A stretch of 64,000 bases of DNA from Talinum fruticosum (GCA_021018815.1 JAITYX010000003.1:992001-1056000), one strand, 5' to 3'; shown: positions 1-12,470, counted from the first letter of the stretch. Notes: a model not told the origin generated them from the letters alone. Numbers and translations are program-made.

Positions 1-401
1 ACATGCATTCCATATGCTTCTAAGTGTTGTAGCTTGTAATTAAGTTCATATAGTTTGTATCGGATGTATCATAAACCATTTAGATTGTTTTGAGTTTTAA
101 TGCATGACTGGTTGGACTCCGGCGTGTGGCGGTTGAGTTGTATACTCCGCGCGTGTGGCTCGTTGAGTTATATTATGATTTTTATTTAGGGTTTTAAGGC
201 TTTAAGCCTAGGGAATAGACCATATTACAAACGGAACTCTGCTGAAATTTTTAGAAGATTTCAAAACGCTTTTGGAAAATTACCCGGATTACCTTTAAAT
301 TGGAATTAGAAAGCCAAATCAACACCTGAATGAGCCTTGGGAGTTCATTTTGAGGAACTCTAGCGATGTAATACTCATAACGTGGATTTTGGGGTATTGC
401 G
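1..401 (+). mobile_element. 3' tail of a large gypsy LTR (same family as the solo LTR at 58,346-61,622)
   Basis: The first 400 bases align throughout with 61,223-61,622, the end of the complete solo LTR described below. The shared landmarks are a block ending in ccatttagattgtttt, a GTTGAGTTGTATACTCCG block and a final cgatgtaatactc block. The terminal TGTTACA of the family appears here as a degraded tattgcg at 395-401. The 5' part lies outside the window. It is an old, diverged copy. No coding sequence is seen. Confidence 0.75.
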
Positions 402-539
402 GAAATTTGATTTTTTAAAATTTATTTTTGAGATGTAGAATATTATCCTTTATTTTTGATAATATGATTAGAATTATTCAATGTTTATGTTTTTAATTCT
501 TATAGGTCGTTATAAAATGGAGCAGTAAAAATATTCATG

Positions 540-2450
540 ACTTGCTATTTTCAACATATTTACCCGAAACAAAACAAGAAAGCATTTTGCAAAGGGAGTC
601 GAAACTCAATATGCTCATTATTATGCAGTAAAATATAAGTTAGAAATTTTTCAGTTGAGCATGTGCATTTCAATTCATTTCATAAATGAGGGAGAGTGAA
701 TAAATTAAAACAGATTGCTAATTAATTATCTCGTGTTGTTAGCCTTGTGATCATTGAATTTTCCCTCAATGTGCACACACCCAAAACGATCGGAAAGTCT
801 TGGGGTCACATGTATAGTGTGACCAATTATGAAAATTGATGATAAAGGCAGTTGATGGGTGGGTCCAATTTTATATGGCCAATACTGTTTGCAAATGCTC
901 TTTTGTTGTTGTTAATATCGGCCATATTCGACCTTGATTTATGAATGAAAACTTGAAAAGCATAATCGATGAACGTACTCGACAGGTTGTGTTGGATTAT
1001 ATTCTTGATATTTTTGGCGTAGGACCCTGAACGTGCATTGATCAATGGCCTTGAATAATGTTTTATATTAATAAAATTTCGTTAAAAATCATAGTTCTTG
1101 GTTAAGTCCATCAATAATAACTTTAACTTATACCTTTGGTTAATTATTATGATCTATTCATATTATTATTAACATGGTTTATACTTATATAACTAGTTGT
1201 ACATGCATTACTTTATTATTTTCAATTATGTATTGTCACCCCAAACATGTATGCATATAACCATTTTATTACAAATTATTATTGAACCTAAATATGCATT
1301 ATATCACTATTAACTTATTTACTTCAGCATATATTTAAAGTTAACTTATTACTTAAGTATGCTTATGTCAATATTAATTTATTACTTAAACATGCATTAT
1401 ATGAATTCTTTTAAATGAACTAAATTATTCATTATAACATTAATCTTATTATGTGTCATATTATTTTATTTAATTTCCCAAACATATATTATAACAAGAT
1501 TATTCAAAAAATTGCCCTAACTAAATCATGCATGCATAACTTAAATTTTATCAACATAATTTTTGTTCTTTAATTTCCTAATATATTTTTTTTGTATGTT
1601 TAAAAAGAAACAACTAACTTAAATACTATAACCTAAATTATAGAAACATAGGTTTAGAGTTTTTATCTAGGAAAAGAGTGGAGGAAGATCTCAAGAATTG
1701 TAGTGGAGCTTAGTGGCGGTTGATGGCATGGGCTGGCGGCGGTAGGGCAGCACTCGGTGTCGGGGCGGCGTCGGTCGGTGGCTAAGTTGGTGGTAGGTTT
1801 GGGGTTGTTTTAAGGGTGACATATTAGAGCATATAAAAGGAGAGAGAGAATGTGTGTTTTAGGTGGCTGTGATGGCCGTGGATGGTGGAAATGGTGGCTG
1901 TGGTCGATGGCTGCAGGTGGCGGTAAGGCTTGTCGTGGGTAGGTGGCCAGGTGGTGGGCGGCATAGGTGGTGAGAAATGGAAGAGTGTTTGATGTTTTGG
2001 TGGGTTTTTAGGGTTTGAAGGTACCCTAGATGGTGGTCGTATGGCACCCGATGGGTGGCGGAAGAGGCCGCAACAGTGGTCGGTGGGACCGGTCCGTGAT
2101 GAGTGGCGAGTGGCGGTTAGTGGGTGGTTGTTGTGGTGGCTGAGTTTGTGTTGCAAAAGTGTGAAAGATGGTGGTGAAGGGTTAGTGATTAGGGTGGTTT
2201 TAGAGGGCGTTTTCGGCGGTAGGGTGGTCGAATGGTGATTGGAAGGTGGCGAGATGGTATAGTGACATGCGATGGACAGGACATTCGAGTGGTGGGTGAC
2301 GACACAAGGCGGTGGGTGGCTGTGGGGGTGGTCAAAGTTGGAGAAAGGGAGAGGTGAAGGAGGAGAGAGAAAATGGCTAGTGTAGATTTTTGGGTTAATT
2401 TTTCTGATTTTTGAAACCTATTGATACTAATTATCATAGTTATCTCGTAT
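540..2450 (-). mobile_element. Diverged Tekay-type LTR fragment, reverse orientation
   Basis: Read on the minus strand, 540-1,000 matches 20,090-20,470 of the E2 5' LTR: the block with ggccgatattaacaac, the gggtgtgtgcacat block, and the block ending gcttcttgttttgttt-like sequence. Further along (1,680-2,340) the plus strand is GTGG/GGCGG-rich, the complement of the CCACC/CCGCC-rich leader segment of the E2 LTR (18,420-18,960). I therefore read it as a truncated LTR of the E2 family inserted in the opposite direction. The open frames over this GC-rich part are low-complexity and I do not treat them as genes. The outer limits are approximate. Confidence 0.6.
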
Positions 2451-2617
2451 GAATTAGCTGTTAATTAGATAAAGTTTTGCTTGACACTTGGTAATCACTC
2501 ATGCTTAATATGGATTATTTGTCTTGCTTAGAATTGTGCTTAGTGGAATTTTGGTGTCAAATTCTTCTTGGCCTATAAATTCATCCTAATATAGTTTTAC
2601 CTCATTATACATTATAT

Positions 2618-2630
2618 ATTATTATTATTA

Positions 2631-2711
<81 letters not shown>
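2618..2711. repeat. (TTA)n microsatellite
   Basis: About 94 bases of nearly pure ATT/TTA repeats, with one extra T-rich step near 2,631. It sits just beyond the GC-rich LTR fragment. Confidence 0.97.
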
Positions 2712-2712
<1 letters not shown>

Positions 2713-2859
2713 CGTTTTTGCTAATGATGTGTTTATTTGTTTGTTATAACTAAATCATGTTAGTTTTATTTTCAAATTTTTTGTTCAAGATTGGTATTGA
2801 ACATTTGTTAGCTATACACAAATTATGCTAGTTTTATTAGTTATATATATATAAAAGAT

Positions 2860-2950
2860 TGATTCTAAGGTAATTCCGCAAAATTTCCTTCACACCCTAT
2901 TCACCCCTCCCCCACCCTCTAAGGTGTTTCATACTATCAAGAGCAAACCT
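2860..2950 (-). repeat. Short scrap resembling a copia LTR terminus
   Basis: On the minus strand this segment reads gtttgctc, then caccttagaggg, then gggtgaatagggtg. The same three blocks in the same order open the E3 LTR (23,417-23,466 and 32,609-32,658). Only this short part is recognisable, so it is either a solo remnant or a convergent motif shared by several copia LTR families. Confidence 0.4.
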
Positions 2951-2954
2951 TGAC

Positions 2955-4490
2955 TTAGTTGTTAGAAAATGAACCAATTTCATCCATTTTAAATTAGAAA
3001 TGTCAAGATGCGATTAAAGAGAAATAAAATAGGAAAAGAGAAGTCGCTAGTCGGTTTTAGAAATAAAAACTAACAAAAATAAAGAAGACTCTTCCAATCT
3101 TAGCATAGGAAAACTAAGCTTGAAAGAGGTTTAAAATTGACTCCAACGGTCTAGGACCAAGAATCTAGATTCGGGGAGAAGGTATGAAATATAGGGATAA
3201 GACCTTCCATTCCGCCTATCAACGGACGACCTTTACTAATTCGAATTGTGAGTAAAAATAATATGCTCAAATAGGCAAGCATACAAAATGTAAATATGAG
3301 AAACTAAATCAACCAAGGTATGCTACTGAAAGCGATAAATAGCAGATAGGAAAGCAATAAAGAAAAGCGTCAAACTAAAAGCGAAAAGAAAAGCGAAAGA
3401 AATAAAAATTATAGCGGGCGGGGAGGAATTAAAAGCAATTACATCTTGCTTCACAAAATGGAAAAAGGTAAAATAAAAAATAAATAAAACCGTAAAGGAT
3501 TGTAAGTTGATCCGGCACCCTCGGGTTTTCCCATCTCGCTGATCTTGAATCACAAATCGGATCTAGAAGCGTGACAGTGGATGAACAAGATTGAAATATG
3601 CTTGTTTGTGGAATTTATGTGGGTAGATTAGTGTAGGAGAATAATGAGATGCTTGGTGGATTAATGGTTAGCTGAAAAACAACAAAGAGATCGGAATACC
3701 GATGCGAGCATTTAGTAGCTCTTAGCTAAATTTCAGGAGCATGTGCTATTAGAAATGGCCATTAGCAGAATGAGGGGTTAGGCCCTCTATTTATAGCAGA
3801 AAGCTAGGTCACAAAATGACCTAAAAGCAATGTAATTAGTAGCCGAAATTTACTAAATCAGGTTAGATTTCCTGGAGATGATAAAGGGAAAAACCGGGTA
3901 ACATCCTCTTGAACCAGGAATCTCGTGGGAGGCGCCAAGAAGGCCGGTGCCGGACAAGTAATGACATCGCATGGAAGTTCCTAGGATTTTGTGCTTCAGA
4001 TGAGCTATGGGAACAAAATGTAATGTTTTGGCAAGTTGAGCTTGAAAATGCGGCGCCGGTCGAAACGATTTCATACGGATATCTCGTGTTCCGTTCCTCG
4101 CTTGGTCGCTGAGTGAAAGAGTGTAACGATGTATTTTTTCCCGAATGGAGAAGACCGGCAACGATCACGCAGCTTTCCATTTTTAAGAAACTTTCTATTT
4201 TTGTAAAGTTTGTATTTTTGACGAGTTTTTATTTTTGGCGGGTTTTACTTTTGGTGCGAGAATGGAGAAGACTGGCTAAAATGGGTTTTGGGCCTGCCAA
4301 AAGCAAAGAAAGCTGATTTTTGTGGTGTTAAAGGGTTCTTTGTGGTTTACTAGCTTCTATCACACCAATCGGACTCCAACCGTGATCCAAGTTCGCAGAC
4401 AGGACTAGGATTTCATCTTCGGGCTGACAAATAAATAAAAGAGAAAAGGTATGACACTTTTTAGGTGTTTGCACCTCCCGGGTTCTCTTC
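2955..4490 (-). mobile_element. LTR-like repeat R1, left copy (minus orientation)
   Basis: Its minus strand aligns for about 1.5 kb with the plus strand of 9,770-11,345. Shared blocks include the tcctgtctgcg/tcctgtttgcg block, a short inverted word around the ggtca/tgacc pair, a TATA box (TATAAATAG on the minus strand at 3,787-3,795; plus strand 10,487-10,495), and a later block starting gaattagtaaagg. A TATA box followed by a long transcribed-looking leader is what an LTR has. No coding domain is visible. The inner edge near 4,490 and outer edge near 2,955 are where similarity fades, not proven element ends. Confidence 0.65.
3787..3795 (-). promoter_or_regulatory. TATA box of R1 left copy
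   Basis: CTATTTATA on the plus strand, TATAAATAG on the minus strand. It is conserved at the equivalent position of the inverted copy (10,487-10,495). I infer that it is the core promoter of an LTR. Confidence 0.5.
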
Positions 4491-6449
4491 TTCGACTCTT
4501 TAGTCCCACGAGCCCTCCTCTCCTCGGCTTCGTTCGTCTATCCGTGGGGTTCACTTCTCGAATTTGAAGCGATACTGCAATAGGGACAACTCATCCGGTG
4601 TTTTGTTATCTAATCCTCGGTGCCTTGCGACGTTTGGGGTCGACCTCTTTTATATATTGTAGACAATATTTAGAAGCTGCGAGTAGTTTGGTTATCCGCA
4701 GGTTTGAACAACTTTGGCAAGTTCGTCCAGATAATCAAGCCATGTCGAAACTTGCCTTGAGCTGCCAAAACTTCCAAACAATTCAAAAGAGGCAAATCAA
4801 ACACAATCTAAGTAAGGGATCTTCTAGACCCGTCCTATTTGTCGCATTACACGGTCGGGGAAATAGTACGTATCGGTTTTCGGATCCAGACAAACGTAGA
4901 AAAGGTTATTGCTCAATATGTGTCCTAAATTAGGACACTTTCAAGTGTTTAATATACCACTCGATGGGGTGCCCAGCTCTCAACTAGTCTTCCCACCAAG
5001 AGGCTGCATGATCGGTAAATACACTCAAATGTTGCTGCCGACAAAAGTGCGGAGCTTGGTACTGGTCCGCTTTTGCGGTGCCTCGCACCAACATAAGGTG
5101 GTCCACCAACCGAGATCTCCACATAACGGATAATAAACTTATTAGGGTCCCGCACAGTCGAATTCATTATTATTTATTGCCTAACAGGAGAAAAATCAAA
5201 ATTAAAAAAAAAACAAAAAGCGAGACTTTGGGTAAAGTCGGAGGCTTTTCAACCTAGCCGACACCAAAATGCCACTTCTTGGCCGGCGCCGTCTACGTCT
5301 ACCTAGCCTTATCGATCGGTTCTCAAAATTGTTTTCTACTTAACCGCAATGGCAGGGGATGCCCTTGAAGTTGTCGTATGGATTCACTTCAACCCAGTCC
5401 AGCCTTATAATCAGCGGAGTTAGGGAGTGATGGTACTCCAACCTGCTCGGTGAAGTTCAGAAAGCGAGCAAGTGCCATGTCCCTATGGCCTCCCACTAAT
5501 AGGAAACCACCTATCAAGTAAGTGATTATGGCCCGACATCTCTAAATATGTGCATGCACCGATGAATGCATTGGACAATAGTATTACATCAAATTCATTA
5601 TTAGATGCACCTCATCCTTAATAAGAATCCAAAATAGATTCCTATTATTTAGCTTCAACATACGCTTTTACATTTCATACATATTGGTAAAGGGTGTCGG
5701 CATCACGAGTTTGGTCCGACGGTGAATTCCTAAGATGGCATCAAAATCCTCATGAAGGGGACATAGTTCTATATCCCCAAACCTAAAGACGTGGTATATT
5801 AGATCCTAAAAGGCCACTACGACCCTTAAGAGAGTCCAGTGGACTTTCACTGCCGGATGCTAAACAGGATATTCGATCCATAAAGGGACAACCCTACTTT
5901 GTCGGTCATGTCGTGCATCCAGCAGGATAGTTTGGTCATAAAATTCATTTTTGAAAGGCACAAGGAATTAAAGGCACCGAGGAATTTATTGGGAAGCTGT
6001 TTTCTTAAAGAGTTTCGAAAGAAGGGATGGAAGGTGTAATTTTCGGCAACGGATCGCCACGTCCTTTTTATAGCAGATTTCAGGACACAGTCCTTCCATA
6101 TCATGCCACTAGAGTCCGCTCTGAGACACTAGGCCGTGGGTTGGCTAACGCTGCCCGCACCTGCTAGTCTTATTTTCTTTTCGGCCTAAGCACTCCTTGA
6201 GCCTAATTCTAGTTGTCCGCTTCTCGCCCATTTTCGGCCCAACCCTAATATTTTTGGACTATGCACTTACCATTCCATATTTTTTATTTTATTATTTTCT
6301 TTTTGGGGGAATGATGGAGTGTAATTTTTTTATTTGACTTTGTAATTTTTCTTAGATTTTTTGCATCATATAAATAAAAAAGAGCTTAAAATTGAGTATT
6401 TGCATTCATCCCATTATATAGAGTTAAAATACTACGAAACATTAAATAT
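4491..6449. other. No recognisable gene
   Basis: This stretch lies between R1 left and the 3' end of the PMD remnant. Short open frames occur on both strands but none shows a domain I recognise. It may be the trailing noncoding part of the element that carried the PMD gene. Confidence 0.4.
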
Positions 6450-8825
6450 TAATAAAAGCATCCTACAAGGAGGTGGCGATCAATTTTCATCATCGGAGGT
6501 GTCCTCGAAGATATAGTCGCCAAAATCCCGCAAAGAGCTACCCCCATAGTCCCAAGAGGATTGAGAAGTTCCATGAGAAGGTCTACTATTTGACATCCGA
6601 TGGAAATTAAACAGGTTTCCATGAGGGTCAAGTGCTTAAAGAGGCATAATGTCCATATAGTCCTTCGAGAAGCTAGGCCTAGCACCGCAAGAACTAGGCC
6701 CAGTGCGAGATGTACTAGGCCCTGTTTCGAAACATTACGATGGTGTGAACTCCGTGAAGAACATAGGGAAGTACCCTCTCCAACCGTGCTAGTAGATGGC
6801 ATTTGTTGACTAGAGTGGTGTGCTTAAGCCCGGGGACCACCAAGGAAACCTCCCTATGGAGAAGATCTAGATCGATGAATCTATAAATAAAAATAATGGA
6901 GCAATTAGCATATTTATTAAAAGCTGAATGAGTTAGCACATTCACTAACCAAGACTCACCCGGAATGTCCGAAAAATCTTTCCAAGTAAACAAGTCTTTA
7001 AAAGCTTTGAGGGCTGACTGGAGATTGATGGACATAATTCAAGATTGCTCCCGGTCATACTACAAAATTCATTATGTTAGCAAGACAGTTTTAACATACA
7101 ACTAAAAGTAATAGAACATAATACTCTTACCCCTTTCCAATTCTTCAGGAGAGGGTGCCTTATACACTCATCTTCAAGAATTTCTAGAATTCTAACATAG
7201 CATTAGGACTCCCGGGTTGCGACACATCGACATCAATGCTTTGGATATAAATGTTCTCTAGAAGAAGCTATAAAAGATGAAGTTAATTTCCACACAAGAA
7301 ATTCAACTACACAAAAGAAAGGATAGATGAAGACACACCAATCAGGTCATAATTCACCCTAAATGTTGAGCATAGGATGAATGCATGTTCAAAAGCTGGG
7401 TATAGAGATATCCGGTACTCATTTCTTCCTGCCCCTCTTGAATAATGGAGGGAAGTAAAACATCGTTTATAGTGGATCTTGGGGAACAAAAGGAGACCAT
7501 GTGTTGTAACAAAATTGTGATGTGACCTGCTCACCAAGATACCAACAAAATCCAAAGGGACCCTAAAACAAAATCCTGCTCTCGCTCAATTCTCATGCTA
7601 CACCTAAGCTTGGAGGGAGTTGAATTTAGGCCCATGGATGGAAGTTAGCCTGCACACATAGGTCCCATGAGGAAACAAGTAAAAAAGTAATAAAATTAGG
7701 CGAGAAAACACCCGACTTTTTGGGGGCACCGGCCACCATGGCCATGCCCAAAGGCCCACCACAAGCCATAGGCTAGGGCAGCAATCTAGATAAAGAAGAA
7801 GAAAATTTTCTATGTTTTTTAGCTTAAATTTTAAAGATTAGAAGTGACATATCAAAGTCATGTGATTGAGCGCGGACCTCAAGAAATCAAGATTATGTGC
7901 TTTAGGTCGCCGAAGGTGAACTTTGGCCCATGATACTAAAGTCGAAAACGAAGGATGATTCCTTGAACCGGGCGAAAGATGAAGAAAATATTTGATTCTA
8001 AGACAAATGAGATATTTATCCGTGCAAGATAATGCATTTTGAAGAGTTAAGGGATGAAGCAATGTATACCTCGATAATCTTCCACAAGCCACATAAGGGT
8101 AGATAGTTCGTCAAATCTCTCTCAGCCTTTGTGTACCTCACCCCGGAGCGTAAACGCCTTATGAGACAAGTATAAGTGAACACACCCCAGTTAAGATCCT
8201 TAACCTTGTCTAGTTCCACTAAGTTCACCAAATAGTGAATATACACCTTAGTAGCTTTGTCCGAGAAGATGGATATGCTTAGCATGAGAACTAGCACTAC
8301 CCGAGCTTGTTGTTACGGAGTATATTGAGCCTAAAACTCAACATTTTCTTAAGCCTAGAAAAGAAGAGTGTACTTAAAGAAATTAGCTCGAGGAAATCGA
8401 TTAGCAACTGGACCAAAATGGCGACCTTAATAATCGCGGTTTTTATACAAGTCTTAGTCATAGACTAAACATTTCCCCTCAAAGCCTAGACTCGAGAGAA
8501 TGGTAAAGTCAAGAGGAGTTATGGTCATCTCCCTAAAAGGAAGATGAAATGTGTTAGTAGTATCCCCAAAACGTTCGCTAATGACCCACGTAGGGTCACG
8601 CTCTTTCTGGTCACATAAGTGGTTTAAAGCAATATAGAAAGAACCAAACGAGGCAATGTTCATAATGTTCTCTAAAGGGTTGTTTCTCTTCTTGAACATC
8701 TCTATGAATTTCCGAGATAGCGCCACTACTTCGGATATCGCCCTCTACAAAAGGAAAATCCAACAAGATTTTAGTAGAAGAATTACTCCCAAATGGGCAA
8801 AGAAAGAAACTCAAGCTAACAAGCT
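6450..8825 (-). pseudogene. Plant mobile domain (PMD) protein remnant
   Basis: On the minus strand, 8,726-8,454 encodes a segment with WVISERFGD, then TNTFHLPFREMTITPLDF, then LSSLGF. This TFHLP..EMTIT pattern is the hallmark start of the plant mobile domain (aminotransferase-like, PF10536). Frames near 8,814 join just upstream after one shift. At 8,297-8,016 the reading resumes with YLVNLVELDKVKDLNWG and a following CLIRRLR segment, the middle of the same domain. A Ser/Gly/Asp-rich tail follows in shifted frames at about 6,740-6,470. Stops and frameshifts make it non-functional as read. PMD proteins include host factors (the MAIN/MAIL family) and copies carried by MULE and Ty3/gypsy transposons. 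The surroundings suggest a transposon-borne copy. The start codon cannot be fixed. Confidence 0.75.
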
Positions 8826-9769
8826 TACCGAAGGAGAAAATAGCAAGTGAAGAGACATGGCTCTCGGCTTCTACCTAGAAATCACAAGGACTCCACTCAT
8901 CGTCGGGATGTCATTCTCTTTTCAAGAATTGTTGTGGACAAAGCTCTCAGCCCTTGTCCTCCTAATAGGATGAGCTCTTCTTCTAGACATTTTCAGGAGT
9001 TGTGTTTGAAAACCAGAGTAGTTTTCACAAAATAAGAAGGAAGAAATTGGGCAAAGTTAGAGCAAGTGAGAAGCAAAGAGAAGAGTAAATGAAGTGTGCA
9101 AAATGAACACATTAACCCCTCCTTTTATTAGTGAATTTGTCCAATCATGACAAACCACACAAGACAAAATGCAAAAAAGCAAGAGGAGACTAAGAACGGA
9201 TCCAAGAGCACGTCGGGACAAGACCTGCATAAAGGATGGTTGACATCGATCGAAGGCCCGACCGACATCCTCTCGATGGCAACTTTGCAGGCATAGCTGG
9301 TGGCTAGGCTGGTGAGATCCAATCAAGCGTGGCAAGTGGGTTCTTAGAACCATGTGCATGCAAGTGGGACTTTGGACCCACTATGTCAACTTTATCATAT
9401 CATATTTTCGATCTGTTTTCGATTGAATTATTCAGCTAAAGTACTTAATTTTCATAAAATACAATTATCATTTAATAAACATGTTAGTATAGCATATTAT
9501 TAGCCCAAACTTCAGATCAAGAAATGATCAAGGCTTCGATAGAAATTTACTGAGTTTCGGGAATCCGATCAAGCCAAGCTCGGGATCGTCTTACCGGACT
9601 TCAAAATGTACGAATCACGATAAAGTCCAGGCCCTGTCTCGAAATTCGGGTTTTACAACGACCAATTCTAGACACTACATATCAATTAACATTTGAAGTA
9701 GTGCCCGAAAGCGAGATAAGTACCATTTAGTGTCTACTTTGACCCTTCCTCTTTCGGACTCGATCAAAG
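8826..9769. other. Region between PMD remnant and R1 right copy; no recognised gene
   Basis: A 100-residue minus-strand open frame (9,359-9,057) overlaps another in a different frame. Neither shows a domain I recognise, and its composition (hydrophobic C-terminal half, many Cys) does not look like a transposon domain. CCATG at 9,350-9,354 equals the CCATG at 11,778-11,782 that follows the R1 right copy, so the inserted unit could begin at 9,355. This is only a candidate duplication. Confidence 0.35.
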
Positions 9770-11735
9770 TCGGGGCTAACTATAAACATCTAAAATGTAT
9801 CATCCTTATCTCTTTCATTTATGTATCTTATTTTTCAGCCCGATGATTCAACCCGAGTCCTGTTTGCGGATTCGAATAATGGTCAAAGTCCGATTAGTGT
9901 GACGGAAGCTAATGAACCACAAAAGAAAACCCTTTAGCACCAAAAACTAAACCTTATTTGCTTTAGGCCAGTCTAAAAATCCATTTCGGCCAATCCAAGC
10001 CCTAGTCAACGCTTCGAAGTCAATACTGGTCGGCGCCGCGCATAAGGCTTTATTACACTCAAAACATCGCATTATCATCAACGTCCAACCTAGACATAGA
10101 GCTAAACTCGTCCGTACGACGTCACATTGATCTCGCATCGCGTTTAATGGCAAACATCGCCAAAATGTCTGCGTTTTGCTCAAAGCATCTAACTAAGATA
10201 AAGAACTCACTTTCACAAAACGACACCGTTCTTGATCGATGCCGCATTTTGGGGAATTTTCCCTAAATGCTTGTGTTTTGCTATAAAGTTCAGCTGCAAC
10301 ACGGAAGGAGGCTGAGACCAAATGATGTCGTTTCGAACGGCACCGTATATCTCGGTTCTTTTCCGTGATCCCGATTCAAGCTTGATTTTGTTTTATTTTT
10401 TGTGATTTTGCTGGCCGGTTTTCTACTTATTTTGGGACGACTCGCATTAGCTAAAACCTTAGGTCATTTGTGACCTAATCTTTTCCTATAAATAGAGTGC
10501 TTAGGCTCTTATTTTACAGAGGTGAATTCCTAAGCGTTATGTTGCCAAAAGTCTGCTAAAACTTAACGAAGAGCTACTAAATGCTTTCCGTATTCTGATC
10601 TCTTGGTTTCCTTTCAGCTAATCCCTACTATATTTCTAACATCCAAACCCTAATACTTCATCGAGTTACATACATCATTCCACCTTCATAAAAAAGCCAC
10701 TTCTAGTTTACTATTGTCGTGCTTTCAAATCCGGCTCATGACCCAAATCGGTAGGTGGGGAAACTTGAGGATACCAAATATGCCTTTAACTATTACAATT
10801 TATTTAGTTTGCATTATTTATTGCTTTCGGTATTATGGACAAATAATGTAATCGCTTTTTTAATTCCTCCTCGCCCGATGTAATCTTTTATTTTCGTTTT
10901 CTTTCGCTTTCCTTTATTGCTTTTATTCTATCGCTTTCGTATATGCTTTTATCGCTTTCTTCACCATGACTTGGTTGATTTAAACTATGCATCTATATGT
11001 TGTATGCTTGTTTTTAATACATTAACTAAACTCACTTCTCGAATTAGTAAAGGCCGTTTGTTGACAGGCGGAACGAGAAGAGCTTATTCGTACGTTTTGT
11101 ACCTTCGCCCCAGTATCTAGATTCTCGATTCTAGACCAATGAAGTCATCTTTTCAAACCTCTTTCAAGCTTATTTTTCCCATATTAAGATTGGAAGAGTA
11201 TTTCTTTATTTTGGTTAGGTTTTATTTCTAAAGCCGATTCGTGACTCTATTATCCTGTTTTATTGCTTTTAATTCGCTCCTCGACATTTTTTACTGAAAT
11301 TAACAAAAAAGAATTTTTATTTTCTGACAGCCAAGCCATGGACCGTCACTGATCACCTCGGTCACAGCCTATGGCCGGCGCCGGACACTATATGGTGTTG
11401 GCTCTTACCCGTGTCGGACGGTCACCGAGTATAGCTTTGGTCCAAGTCGGTGTTTTTACACCGGTTGGCTCAAAAGCTTTACGATAGAAATTAATTCATT
11501 CTGTTTTTCTTTATTTGCAAAATAACATACCGAGGCTTCTCAAAATAATTCCTAAAATAAAATGATTAATAAAAATTTTCAATCGCCTTTGCTTAATTTA
11601 TTTTAAATCAAATTATTAAAATCGAAATCCTAATAAGAGACACATCCTCATTTCTAGAATTATCTTTCTAAAATCATTTTCATTTTCTAAAAGGGAAAAC
11701 CCTACCAATTCGTGGGGAAGCTCGGTCCGAATCTT
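9770..11735 (+). mobile_element. LTR-like repeat R1, right copy (plus orientation)
   Basis: This is the inverted partner of 2,955-4,490. Similarity runs from about 9,770 to 11,345. Beyond that the plus strand continues as AT-rich sequence to a segment at about 11,733-11,755 (aaatggaggcggatgcgggg) that has the look of a primer binding site next to an LTR end. E0 coding sequence is cut at 11,778 right after a TACA, so a unit of this family has probably inserted into, or replaced, the E0 integrase. Its true 5' end may be 9,355 rather than 9,770. Confidence 0.6.
10487..10495 (+). promoter_or_regulatory. TATA box of R1 right copy
   Basis: TATAAATAG, matching the inverted copy. It is preceded by the ggtcatttgtgacc inverted word that is also conserved between copies. 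Confidence 0.5.
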
Positions 11736-11777
11736 GTTCCCTCAAATGGAGGCGGATGCGGGGTCGTGGTTCCTACA

Positions 11778-11965
11778 CCATGGTTGACCAATAATACCCT
11801 AATCGTTGAATTTTCCGAACGAAAATTCTTTCATTCATGTAAGGTACACATTCTCCACCATGTATGTCGGTCATTATGTGTTGTGCTTCATGTTGATTGA
11901 CACAAACTAAGTTAATGCTCATATTGATTTTCTTGTACAATTGTCCTTGATTGATGAAAAATTAC
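11778..11965 (-). pseudogene. E0 integrase, N-terminal zinc-finger part only
   Basis: The minus strand reads a DIHGGECVPYMNER segment followed by a KIQRLGYYWSTM segment, the His-containing start and following helix of the HHCC zinc finger of Tat integrases. Reading stops at 11,778, where the sequence switches to the end of R1. The Cys pair and the whole DDE core are missing. In-frame stops occur upstream. Confidence 0.75.
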
Positions 11966-12179
11966 GTGGCTAACATGCGAATAACTCGTTGGGCTCTAAG
12001 TGTGGAGTCAGGTGCGTATTCGGCTTTCTAATTACTGGTGTATGTCATGGTACCGACTTGTTTGGTTGGTACTATGTGTGTACGTGCGCGAGGCATATTT
12101 CACTGTTCTATACTAATGGGTATTTTATGCTATCAAAGTGTTTTGCTAGTTTTATGAGGTGTACTTGGTAAGGTGCCAA

Positions 12180-12470
12180 GACTTCGCTACGTACCTTCCA
12201 TTTTTGTGAAATCGATTGATGATCGGACTTGAGTCAACATAAACCCTTTGTTCTTGGCTCCTATTTTGATAGCGACTTACGATCCGGTAATACATGCCTC
12301 ATATTCTACACCATTGTTGGTGACTTCAAAATACAATTTAAGCTGAAATGGGAGTATGTGCTCCCTTTGGTGAGACTAAAATGATTCCTACTCTAAAGCC
12401 CTTTTGATTGGAAGCGCTGTCGAAATACATCGTCCACACATCGACTTCTTCCTGTAAGACGCCCTCGTCC
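12180..12470 (-). pseudogene. E0 second (archaeal-like) RNase H
   Basis: On the minus strand, frames contain KGAHTPISA, later a short stretch with one broken Tyr/Glu-rich step, then YVDSSPIINRFHKNG. This is the aRNase H (RVT_3-type) fold found downstream of the ordinary RNase H in Tat elements. The Asp of YVDSS is one of its acidic active-site residues. Stops and shifts interrupt it. Confidence 0.7.

Noticed and set aside
1824..2437. His/Pro/Thr-rich open frames on the minus strand
   Set aside because: Translation of GTGG-rich repeat DNA matching the GC-rich leader of E2-type LTRs.
4598..5167. Possible host gene between R1 and the PMD remnant
   Set aside because: Overlapping open frames of about 70-110 residues on both strands, without a recognisable domain, splice pattern or codon bias.
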